A stretch of 64,000 bases of DNA, from NCBI RefSeq assembly GCF_900110835.1, contig NZ_FOJG01000002.1:1082979-1146978 (forward strand). Reading direction: 5' to 3'. The stretch comes from Chitinophaga arvensicola. Lineage in GTDB: Bacteria; Bacteroidota; Bacteroidia; Chitinophagales; Chitinophagaceae. Position numbers and translations under genes: made by a program. Of the stretch, positions 17,733-24,935 are shown piece by piece; position 1 is the first letter of the stretch, and every line of letters starts with the position of its first letter. The notes under the pieces are model-generated. The model did not search any database, was not told the DNA's origin, and worked only from the letters and a program-made list of their open reading frames with translations.

Positions 17733-18917
17733 ATGCGCATACTTTCCTATCTCCTCTTATGCTGCCTGGTTTTCAGCGCCTGCAGCAAACCGGACGACTA
17801 TAAAAAATATATTACCGGGGGTGAAATACTTTATACCGGTAAAGCTGATTCCCTGCAGATCCACCCGGGCCGCAACCGCATCCAGCTATCCTGGCTGCTG
17901 ATCTCTGATCCGAAAATCAACAAATCAAAAATATACTGGAATAACCGCCTCGATTCCCTGATCATAGATATCAAACGTACCTCCGGCGTAGATACCATCC
18001 GCTACTTTGTAAGCAACCTCGAAGAAAGGGCCTACACCTTTGAAGTATTCAACTACGATCGCGATGGCAACAGCTCCGTGAGATCAGAAGTGACCGGTTT
18101 TGTATACGGCCATTTATATGAAGACGCACTGCTCAGCCGCGCTTTCAGCAGCGCCGAAATGAAGGAAGGCAACGCCGTGATCAACTGGGTAAACATCGAT
18201 ACCACCGGCGGCATCACCGGTATGCAGCTGCAATACACCAGCGCCGACCAGGTGAATCATGATACCATTATCCGCGCCATTCCCGAAGGACAGGTCACCG
18301 TGTTGCCCAACTATCTTTCCATGAGCAGCTTCCGTTACCGCACCTTATACCTGCCCGATAAACGGGCCGTGGATACCTTCTACACAGCTTTCGAAACAAA
18401 AGCGGTAAAGGAAGATATCACCCGGACGTATATACGAAATGCAGGCAGTCCGTTTCTCCGTGACGATAACCAGTCGCACGGCGATCGTTTTGGGCAGTTG
18501 AAAGACTGGCAATCCAACAGTGAAGCCGCCAAAAACGGCACCTACGACAACATCGGCGGCACCGGCCGGCTTACCCTCTGGATCTGGGGCAACGGGCCTA
18601 TCACCAACGGAAAGATCTACCAGACGTTTACCCTTCCCGCAGGCGACTATCGTTTTGAAGCAGATATTTCCAACGTAGACAATACCCTGCAAAACACCTG
18701 GCTGCTGGTAGCCGCCGGCAATCAACTTCCGGATGTAGAGCAGGTAAGCACCGCGCTCGGTTCCGCTAAACTCACCGACAACAATAACAAATACGCCTCC
18801 GCAGGATTTTCGCTGACGGCCACCACTACCGTCACCGTAGGATTTACCGGCACGCTCAGCGATCCCGGCGAACAAACCATCCGTGTCAACAAAGTATTAC
18901 TGATCAGAGATAAATAG
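17733..18917 (+). CDS. DUF4998/DUF5013 surface lipoprotein of the SusCD locus
   Basis: The 394-residue lipoprotein has a lipobox at VFSAC (Cys17) followed by SKPDDYKKY. The DUF4998 region (about 25-205) resembles fibronectin III-like modules (GRNRIQLSWLLISDPKINKS). The C-terminal DUF5013 part (about 225-394) includes a galactose-binding-like sandwich (GRLTLWIWGNGPITNGKIYQ, FTLPAGDYRFEADIS). DUF4959/DUF5000 and DUF4998/DUF5013 pairs commonly follow SusCD genes in Bacteroidota and are thought to bind glycan. No catalytic residues are apparent. It sits 25 bases after the preceding gene and 10 bases before the fucosidase, so it is operonic. Confidence 0.86.
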   Translation: MRILSYLLLCCLVFSACSKPDDYKKYITGGEILYTGKADSLQIHPGRNRIQLSWLLISDPKINKSKIYWNNRLDSLIIDIKRTSGVDTIRYFVSNLEERAYTFEVFNYDRDGNSSVRSEVTGFVYGHLYEDALLSRAFSSAEMKEGNAVINWVNIDTTGGITGMQLQYTSADQVNHDTIIRAIPEGQVTVLPNYLSMSSFRYRTLYLPDKRAVDTFYTAFETKAVKEDITRTYIRNAGSPFLRDDNQSHGDRFGQLKDWQSNSEAAKNGTYDNIGGTGRLTLWIWGNGPITNGKIYQTFTLPAGDYRFEADISNVDNTLQNTWLLVAAGNQLPDVEQVSTALGSAKLTDNNNKYASAGFSLTATTTVTVGFTGTLSDPGEQTIRVNKVLLIRDK

Positions 18918-18927
18918 CAATCACATA

Positions 18928-20277
18928 ATGAAAAAACAAATCCGGCAATTCGCATTACTCCTGCTGCTTGGCAGTACGACCGTTACCCTGCACGCGCAGG
19001 AAAAGAAACACATCACTTCCGAAACGCCCGCACAGAAAGAAAAACGCATGGCCTGGTGGACACACGACCGCTTCGGTATGTTCATCCACTGGGGCCTGTA
19101 TGCCCTTCCCGCACGCCACGAATGGGTGAAACACAACGAACGGCTCACCAATGAACAATACCAGCAATATTTCGACCTGTTCAATCCCAACCAGTTTGAT
19201 CCCGTATCCTGGGCCAAACAGGCAAAAGCCGCAGGTATGAAATACGCCGTACTCACCACCAAACACCACGAAGGCTTCTGCCTCTTTGATTCCAAATACA
19301 CCGATTACAAAGCCACCAACACCAAAGCCAAACGCGACCTGGTGCGGGAGTTTGTAAACGCATTCCGCGCAGAAGGGATTAAAGTGGGTTTCTACTATTC
19401 GCTGATCGACTGGCACCATCCGGACTTTACGATTGACGGCGTGCATCCGCAACGCCCGGAAAATGCCAGCGACAGCGTATATGCGCGGCTTAATAAAGGA
19501 AAGGATATGAATAAATACCGGCAGTACCTGCGTAACCAGATCACAGAACTGCTCACGCAATATGGTAAAATTGATATCCTCTGGCTCGACTTCTCCTATC
19601 CCGGCAAAAACGGAAAAGGCAAAGACGACTGGGACGCGGTGAACCTGCTGAAAATGATCCGCAAACAACAACCCGGCATCATTGTAGACAATCGCCTCAA
19701 CCTGGATGAATATGAAGACGGCGCCGACTTCCTCACCCCTGAACAGGTGAAAGTGGAAGAGCTGGCACAATACCGGGGTAAAACCTGGGAAACCTGTCAG
19801 ACCTTCTCCGGCTCCTGGGGATACTACCGCGATGAAAACTCCTGGAAAAGTACCCACCAGCTGCTGGAACTCCTTATCGGCTCCGTGAGCAAAGGCGGTA
19901 ACCTCATCCTCAACGTAGGCCCCACTGCCCGTGGGGTATTCGATGCCCGCGCACAAAGCGCCCTCGGCAACATCGGTACCTGGATGAAAGGCAACAGTGA
20001 ATCCATTTATGGCTGCACGTATGCACCTGAAAATTTCAAGATCCCTCAGAATACCATGCTTACCTATAATGCTACTACCCGCAGATTGTACGTACACCTG
20101 CTTGCATATAACCAACGCCTCGAATTGCCGGGCTACCACGGCAAGGTGAAATATGCGCAGCTGCTGCACGACAACTCAGAAGTAAAATTCACGGCGGAAG
20201 GCGACAACATGATCCTCCATCTGCCGGAGAAACAACCGGATATGGAAATACCAGTGGTGGAACTGGTGCTGAATTAA
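18928..20277 (+). CDS. GH29 alpha-L-fucosidase
   Basis: The 449-residue secreted enzyme removes alpha-linked fucose. The signal peptide ends near residue 23 (LHAQ). The barrel shows GMFIHWGLYALPARHEW (50-66), the conserved KHHEGFCLFDSKYTDY (112-127) and DILWLDFSYPG with the likely nucleophile Asp221. The FSGSWGYYRDE and LLIGSVSKGGNLILNVGP motifs complete the GH29 core. A shortened C-terminal beta-sandwich follows. It is the only classical glycoside hydrolase in the SusCD operon, so the locus probably handles a fucose-containing glycan. A strong terminator follows 11 bases after the stop. Confidence 0.95.
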   Translation: MKKQIRQFALLLLLGSTTVTLHAQEKKHITSETPAQKEKRMAWWTHDRFGMFIHWGLYALPARHEWVKHNERLTNEQYQQYFDLFNPNQFDPVSWAKQAKAAGMKYAVLTTKHHEGFCLFDSKYTDYKATNTKAKRDLVREFVNAFRAEGIKVGFYYSLIDWHHPDFTIDGVHPQRPENASDSVYARLNKGKDMNKYRQYLRNQITELLTQYGKIDILWLDFSYPGKNGKGKDDWDAVNLLKMIRKQQPGIIVDNRLNLDEYEDGADFLTPEQVKVEELAQYRGKTWETCQTFSGSWGYYRDENSWKSTHQLLELLIGSVSKGGNLILNVGPTARGVFDARAQSALGNIGTWMKGNSESIYGCTYAPENFKIPQNTMLTYNATTRRLYVHLLAYNQRLELPGYHGKVKYAQLLHDNSEVKFTAEGDNMILHLPEKQPDMEIPVVELVLN

Positions 20278-20288
20278 CCAATATAAAC

Positions 20289-20322
20289 GGGCGGAGGGCT
20301 TTCCCTCCGCCCAAACTTTTTT
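20289..20322 (+). terminator. Intrinsic terminator of the SusCD operon
   Basis: GGGCGGAGGG and CCCTCCGCCC form a perfect 10-bp GC-rich stem with a CTTT loop, followed by AAAC and six T. It closes the SusCD-fucosidase operon. Confidence 0.9.
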
Positions 20323-20357
20323 CCGGGACGGTTGTTTTCCAAAGAAAAACGACCACC

Positions 20358-21059
20358 ATGAAACCAGCTCCCGGCATCCAGGTAAAAGTGACCCCCAACG
20401 GCCCGTATGAAGTAACCGGCATCGTACCAGTACGGATGGAAACCATCGGCGTTACTATCCATAAAGAATCCGTAAAATGGATCCGGGGCAAAACCTTCCC
20501 CACCACAGAACAGCCCTTTTATCTTTGTCGCTGTGGCCACTCCAAACAAAAACCCTTCTGTGATGATACACATCTGAAAATCCGTTTCGATGGCACAGAA
20601 ACCGCTGCTCATACGGAGTACGTAGAAGAAGCCGAATTGCTGGAAGGCCCGGCCATGCTGCTCACCGATGTACAAAAACTCTGCGCCTTTGCCCGCTTCT
20701 GCGATCCCAACGGGCAGGTATGGAATACCGTAAATGATACCGACGATCCAAATGCCAGGGCACAGTTTACCCAACAGGTGAATGATTGTCCATCCGGCCG
20801 CCTGGTAGCCTGGAACAAACAATCGCAAACACCGGTAGAACCGGATATGGAGCCGGCCATCGGTGTGGTGGAAGATCCCGTGAAACACATCAGCGGACCG
20901 CTATGGCTGCAGGGTGGTATTGAGGTAACAGACGCAGAAGGCGTACCCTACGAAGTGCGTAACCGGGTGACCCTCTGCCGCTGCGGCGCCTCTTCCAATA
21001 AACCTTTCTGCGACGGTACGCATGCCTCCATTGAATTTAAAGATGGTATTGAACCATAA
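20358..21059 (+). CDS. Tandem CDGSH iron-sulfur protein with central Fer4_19-like domain
   Basis: The 233-residue cytoplasmic protein carries two CDGSH-type 2Fe-2S motifs. The first is CRCGHSKQKPFCDDTH (about residues 56-71) and the second CRCGASSNKPFCDGTH near the C-terminus. Each has the three Cys and one His ligands. In the first motif the usual Gly of CDG is Asp. Between them LCAFARFCDPNGQVW and DCPSGRLVAWN resemble the mono-cluster DUF1271/Fer4_19 domain. Proteins with this arrangement are known in bacteria, but their redox partner is unknown. An electron-transfer or sensing role is inference. It stands alone between a terminator and a DUF1080 gene. Confidence 0.87.
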   Translation: MKPAPGIQVKVTPNGPYEVTGIVPVRMETIGVTIHKESVKWIRGKTFPTTEQPFYLCRCGHSKQKPFCDDTHLKIRFDGTETAAHTEYVEEAELLEGPAMLLTDVQKLCAFARFCDPNGQVWNTVNDTDDPNARAQFTQQVNDCPSGRLVAWNKQSQTPVEPDMEPAIGVVEDPVKHISGPLWLQGGIEVTDAEGVPYEVRNRVTLCRCGASSNKPFCDGTHASIEFKDGIEP

Positions 21060-21078
21060 AAAGGAACGGGAAACTTAT

Positions 21079-21087
21079 TATATTTAG
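21079..21087 (+). promoter_or_regulatory. Weak -7 box before the DUF1080/chorismate mutase pair
   Basis: TATATTTAG differs from the start of TAnnTTTGC by one base at the seventh position. It would start transcription about 20 bases before the DUF1080 ATG. No good TTTG element was seen at -33. Confidence 0.3.
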
Positions 21088-21114
21088 TTTTTTAAGATCC
21101 CGATAAATTCCTTT

Positions 21115-21819
21115 ATGAAGAAATACCTTTTCTCTTCACTCCTGGCTGCGGCCTTGCTGGGTGGAGCTGCCAACGTACACGCACAAACGCGGAGCCTTTT
21201 TAACTTTAAAGACCTCAGCGGCTGGCATATCGATGTTCCCGCCATGGATAAGGATGCCAGCGTGAAAACGCCTTTTATTTTAAGAGATGGAGTGTTCGTG
21301 AGCCTGGCCAATCCGCAGGGTCATATCATTACAGACGCCAGCTATGAAAACTTCCGGCTGGAAGTACAATACCGCTTCCCTGGCAAACCCGGCAACTGCG
21401 GTGTTCTGGTATTTGCCTCCACACCACGCGTCCTGTATGATATGTTTCCAAAATCCATAGAAGTACAGCTGCAACACAACGATGCCGGTGATTTCTGGTG
21501 CATCAGTGAAGACATCACCGTACCCGATATGGAAAAGCGCAGAGGTCCGAAAAAGGATTGGGGAGTGGTAGATGGTAAGCAACGCCGCATTATCAATCTC
21601 ACGGACAATTCCGAAAAACCGCTGGGGGAATGGAATACCATGATCATTGAGTGCGTGGGCAATGCCATCAAAGTATGGGAAAACGGTGATTTAGTGAATT
21701 ACGGTACCCATGCCACAGCCAGTAAAGGGCAAATCGCTTTACAGGCGGAAGGTTCAGAAGTGGAGTTCCGCAAAGTAGACCTCACGCCTATTAAGAAATT
21801 CTCAGCAAAAGGACATTGA
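21115..21819 (+). CDS. DUF1080 (3-keto-disaccharide hydrolase-like) secreted protein
   Basis: The 234-residue protein has a signal peptide (1-24, ending VHAQ) and a single concanavalin-like DUF1080 domain. Hallmarks are LFNFKDLSGWHID, NFRLEVQYRFPGKPGNCGVLV and the closing GQIALQAEGSEVEFRKVDL. Family members in Bacteroidota include periplasmic 3-keto-glucoside hydrolases, and others have unknown roles, so the substrate is open. Residues IEVQLQHNDAGDFW correspond to the usual E-Q-Q/H metal or substrate segment. The stop codon is one base from the start of the chorismate mutase gene, a spacing that implies co-transcription, although no functional link is obvious. Confidence 0.86.
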   Translation: MKKYLFSSLLAAALLGGAANVHAQTRSLFNFKDLSGWHIDVPAMDKDASVKTPFILRDGVFVSLANPQGHIITDASYENFRLEVQYRFPGKPGNCGVLVFASTPRVLYDMFPKSIEVQLQHNDAGDFWCISEDITVPDMEKRRGPKKDWGVVDGKQRRIINLTDNSEKPLGEWNTMIIECVGNAIKVWENGDLVNYGTHATASKGQIALQAEGSEVEFRKVDLTPIKKFSAKGH

Positions 21820-21820
21820 T

Positions 21821-22114
21821 ATGAAATCACCGGAAGACTGCAGTAACATGCAGGAAATACGTGCCGCCATTGATTCGATAGATGAGGAAGTGGTGCAATT
21901 GCTGGGAAAACGCTTTGCGTATGTAAAGGCAGCCGCCAAATTCAAAACCAGTGAGAAAGATGTGCAGGCCCCGGAGAGATTCAGGGCCATGCTACAGCAA
22001 AGACGTCAATGGGCCGAAGCCGCTGGGCTTAGCCCCGATGCCATTGAAAAAATGTATACCGACCTGGTGAAACATTTTATCGAAGAAGAAATGAAACACT
22101 GGCAATCCAGGTAA
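21821..22114 (+). CDS. Chorismate mutase, PchB/isochorismate-pyruvate lyase-like
   Basis: The 97-residue AroQ-fold protein consists of three helices. It begins MKSPEDC and continues with IRAAIDSIDEEVVQLLGKR, then YVKAAAKFK, close to PchB of Pseudomonas, which removes pyruvate from isochorismate to give salicylate and also has weak mutase activity. Active-site residues line up: Arg14, Arg31 and Lys42. The position equal to PchB Gln90 is Glu90 here (in FIEEEMKHW). No isochorismate synthase or siderophore genes are near, so mutase activity feeding phenylalanine and tyrosine synthesis is at least as likely. It follows the DUF1080 gene by one base and ends 5 bases from the convergent mlaD stop. 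Confidence 0.85.
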   Translation: MKSPEDCSNMQEIRAAIDSIDEEVVQLLGKRFAYVKAAAKFKTSEKDVQAPERFRAMLQQRRQWAEAAGLSPDAIEKMYTDLVKHFIEEEMKHWQSR

Positions 22115-22119
22115 ACCTC

Positions 22120-23145
22120 TTATTTCTGAGCGGCTTTCGCGGCCGCTTTTTCTCTTGCCTTCGCTTCCTTCTTCTCGCGCTTGGCCTGCTTACGGAAGTA
22201 GCCACGGAAGAGGAAGTTGTTGCGCACCGCCAGCATATTCGTATCCAGTTTCTCGGTACTGGTTTCCAGATTATAGATCGTCGCTTTAAACGCATCTGCC
22301 AGCAGGGTATCTTTTAAGAGCATACCGATGGGCGCTTCCGGGTTATCGAGATTGGCCCTTACACCTATACTGGCCTGCTGCAATTCCTGTACGGTTTCAT
22401 TGGCGTTGTGCGCCGCCATGTTCATACCGGCAACGGCCGAACGCAATTGCGCAAATACGAGGGTATCGGTGACGAGGTCGTTGGAGAGTACGCCTTTGGT
22501 TTGCAGTTTGGACGCATATAAAGACAAGGCGCTGGTAAGCCGGCGGGTATTTACTACTGCATCATTCAAACCAGCCATGGTAGTATTCAGGTTTTTGTAT
22601 ACCGAATCGTCGGTGAGCAGTTTGCCCAACGTTCCTTTTCCATCTACCATGCCTTTGGTAATCACTTTCAGGTTGTCCGTGATTTCTACGAGGCTTTTAT
22701 TATTGACCTGTAAGGTATTCATGATTTCTTCGGTGCTTAAGCCGCTGCCTACGTGCAGCTGATCGCCGTCTTCTATCACGGCCATGTTGGGGCTACCGCC
22801 GGACAGCATCACGATCTTGTTTCCCATCAATCCTTCAGAACTGATACGGGCTTCCACATCTTTATGGATAAACTCCTGGGAGCTCTGGTCGATGTTCATC
22901 AGCACGAGGATCTCGTTGGTGCGTACGAAGCTGATCTTTTTCACCGTACCGATCTTTACGCCCGAATACAGGATATTACGGCCTACAGAAAGACCGTTCA
23001 CATCTTTAAAGACCGCTTTCACCTGGATGGATTTGCTGAATAATTTCTGTTGCTTACCCAGCATAAACACGGCCGTCACAAAAATGGCCAGACCCAGGAA
23101 TACAAAGATGCCTACTATTACTGCGCGTTTTTTTCCTGTTTCCAT
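22120..23145 (-). CDS. mlaD: MlaD-like MCE lipid-binding protein
   Basis: The 341-residue protein is anchored by one N-terminal membrane helix (about 8-28, AVIVGIFVFLGLAIFVTAVF). An MCE domain follows (about 38-115, VKAVFKDVNGLSVGRNILYSGVKIG), then a long helical region (130-320) and a Lys/Glu-rich tail. MCE proteins form hexameric rings that carry phospholipid between membranes. It is the last gene of the operon, 3 bases after the ATPase gene. The extended helix resembles PqiB or YebT-like needles rather than the short E. coli MlaD. Confidence 0.9.
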   Translation of the reverse strand: METGKKRAVIVGIFVFLGLAIFVTAVFMLGKQQKLFSKSIQVKAVFKDVNGLSVGRNILYSGVKIGTVKKISFVRTNEILVLMNIDQSSQEFIHKDVEARISSEGLMGNKIVMLSGGSPNMAVIEDGDQLHVGSGLSTEEIMNTLQVNNKSLVEITDNLKVITKGMVDGKGTLGKLLTDDSVYKNLNTTMAGLNDAVVNTRRLTSALSLYASKLQTKGVLSNDLVTDTLVFAQLRSAVAGMNMAAHNANETVQELQQASIGVRANLDNPEAPIGMLLKDTLLADAFKATIYNLETSTEKLDTNMLAVRNNFLFRGYFRKQAKREKKEAKAREKAAAKAAQK

Positions 23146-23148
23146 AAC

Positions 23149-23922
23149 TTACTGTATAAAATTATAGTCGTAAAAGCTTTTGATAAGACCGTCCTTCTCG
23201 CTGAATACTTCGTCGAATTTTCCTTCGCGGATAAACTTACCTTCATCCATCACGGCTACCCGGTCGCCTACTTCCTTGGCGCAGGTGAGATCGTGGGTGA
23301 TGATGATGGAACTGGTATTGAAACGCTCCTGTACTGATACAATCAGTTTGTTCAGCTCCATGGAGGTAATGGGGTCCAGCCCGGCAGTGGGTTCATCATA
23401 CAACATAATTTCCGGCCGCAGGATGAGGGTACGGCCAATGCCGATCCTTTTCTTTTGTCCGCCGGAAAGTTCTGACGGCAACTGGTTAATAGTTCCCGGC
23501 AGGCCGATGGCTTCCAGTACAATATCGATCGTTTTGCGGATCTGCTCTTTGCTCATGTCCCGGTTATTCCGTGTTAATGGGAAAGCCAGGTTTTCGCCTA
23601 CCGTCATGCTATCGTACAGGGCGCTGCTCTGGAAGGAGAACCCTACTTTCAGGCGTAATGCCCGCAGGGCAGCATCTTCCAACTTATCTACTTCCTCTCC
23701 CAGCACATTGACGGTGCCGGCATCCGGTTTGAGCAGGCCGATAATAATTTTTATCAATACCGATTTACCGGTACCGGAACGACCCAGCACCACTACGTTC
23801 TCTCCTTTATGAAGATCGAGGTCGATGCCCTGTAGTACGTGTTTCTCTCCAAAAGATTTGTACAGGTTCCGGATACTGATCACGGTTTCATTCATATCTA
23901 TCTGATGGCCGTTTGTTTTCAT
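23149..23922 (-). CDS. mlaF: MlaF-like ABC transporter ATPase
   Basis: The 257-residue ATPase of the lipid transport system has Walker A GRSGTGKS, Q-loop FSFQSSALYDSMTVGEN, signature LSGGQKKRIGIGR, Walker B IMLYDEPTAGLD and switch His in IIITHD. The SALYDSMTVGENLAFPL segment is typical of MlaF and its relatives. It energises the MlaE permease. The gene begins 2 bases after mlaE and ends 3 bases before mlaD, so the three are tightly coupled. A short N-terminal extension (MKTNGHQIDMNE) may be read from either Met. Confidence 0.93.
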   Translation of the reverse strand: MKTNGHQIDMNETVISIRNLYKSFGEKHVLQGIDLDLHKGENVVVLGRSGTGKSVLIKIIIGLLKPDAGTVNVLGEEVDKLEDAALRALRLKVGFSFQSSALYDSMTVGENLAFPLTRNNRDMSKEQIRKTIDIVLEAIGLPGTINQLPSELSGGQKKRIGIGRTLILRPEIMLYDEPTAGLDPITSMELNKLIVSVQERFNTSSIIITHDLTCAKEVGDRVAVMDEGKFIREGKFDEVFSEKDGLIKSFYDYNFIQ

Positions 23923-23924
23923 AG

Positions 23925-24719
23925 CTAGCGGATGGAGTTAAACACGTGAACAATAATGACTTCTTCAATAAAGATCAGGAACATGGAAACAATTACCGAT
24001 ACGTTGGCGGCTTTACCCACGCCCATGGTACCCTGACTGGCATTAAAGCCCTGGTAGCAGCTCACGATGCCGATGGTAAAACCGTACAGAATAGCTTTGG
24101 TGAGTGCAGTGGTATAATCGAGAAAAGTGATCTGTGCAAAGGCGTTGTCGAAAAAAGACACCAGGCTGGTTTGTTCGTGGGCATGTACATCAAAGTAGGA
24201 CCCCAAACAACCGATGAGGGCATTGTAGAACATGAGTAGCGGCAAACAAACCGTCATGGCCATTACGCGGGTTACCACCAGGTAACGGAAAGGATTAATG
24301 GCGGATACTTCCATCGCATCGATCTGTTCGGTCACCTTCATGGAGCCCAGTTCTGCTCCGATACTGGAACCAACCTTACCGGCACAGATCAGGGCGGCGA
24401 TCAATGGCGCCAGCGCCCTCACCACCGCAATGGCCACCAGCGACGGCAGCCACGCCGTCACCCCAAATTCCGATAAGGTGGGGCGGGATTGCTCCGTAAA
24501 CACCACTCCGGTAATAAACCCGGTTACCGTAACAAGGGCCAGCGATTTGTATCCCACCTGGTAGCACTGCCGTACAAACTCCCCCCACTCAATGGGTGGC
24601 CGGAACGCTTCTCTGAAAAAGCGGCCCACAAAGGCGGCAATGTTATAGAAATGGAGAAAAAATCCATCAATTTTAGCGGTTATGACCGGCTTATCCGATT
24701 TTTCGTTGGTAGAACTCAT
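23925..24719 (-). CDS. mlaE: MlaE-like ABC permease
   Basis: The 264-residue inner-membrane permease has five to six hydrophobic segments and the MlaE signatures FTEQSRPTLSEFG (an A-L-x-S-like segment) and GSSIGAELGSMKVTEQIDAM, which contacts the ATPase. It translocates phospholipid or another lipid with MlaF and MlaD. It is the first gene of the operon. The 216-base gap upstream to the TonB receptor shows only that gene's terminator hairpin and weak -7 like sequences. The direction of lipid movement cannot be told from sequence. Confidence 0.92.
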   Translation of the reverse strand: MSSTNEKSDKPVITAKIDGFFLHFYNIAAFVGRFFREAFRPPIEWGEFVRQCYQVGYKSLALVTVTGFITGVVFTEQSRPTLSEFGVTAWLPSLVAIAVVRALAPLIAALICAGKVGSSIGAELGSMKVTEQIDAMEVSAINPFRYLVVTRVMAMTVCLPLLMFYNALIGCLGSYFDVHAHEQTSLVSFFDNAFAQITFLDYTTALTKAILYGFTIGIVSCYQGFNASQGTMGVGKAANVSVIVSMFLIFIEEVIIVHVFNSIR

Positions 24720-24877
24720 CTTGATGTAAATGCTTACACACCTATTACAATTCTATGCCGCTTTTGTTAAGGGGGAGGGTTAATATGTGAGCCCCCGTCA
24801 GGAGAGGGAATTGGTTTTCAGGGGGATAATTTTCTATGTTTTACATCTGAGGAGGCCGGTTCACACTACGGTACATT

Positions 24878-24913
24878 CCTTCCCCACTGTTACGCCGGCA
24901 ACAGTGGGGAGGG
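24878..24913 (-). terminator. Hairpin after the TonB-dependent receptor gene
   Basis: CCTTCCCCACTGTT (24878-24891) and AACAGTGGGGAGGG (24900-24913) form a 14-bp stem with one G-T pair and an 8-base loop, starting 22 bases past the receptor stop. No T run follows on the minus strand. Confidence 0.6.
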
Positions 24914-24935
24914 AAAATACGCTTTCGTACATCCG

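Noticed and set aside
18955..20169. 404-codon antisense frame over the fucosidase gene
   Set aside because: It mirrors the GH29 codons and has no start signal or domain. The GH29 gene has all family motifs.
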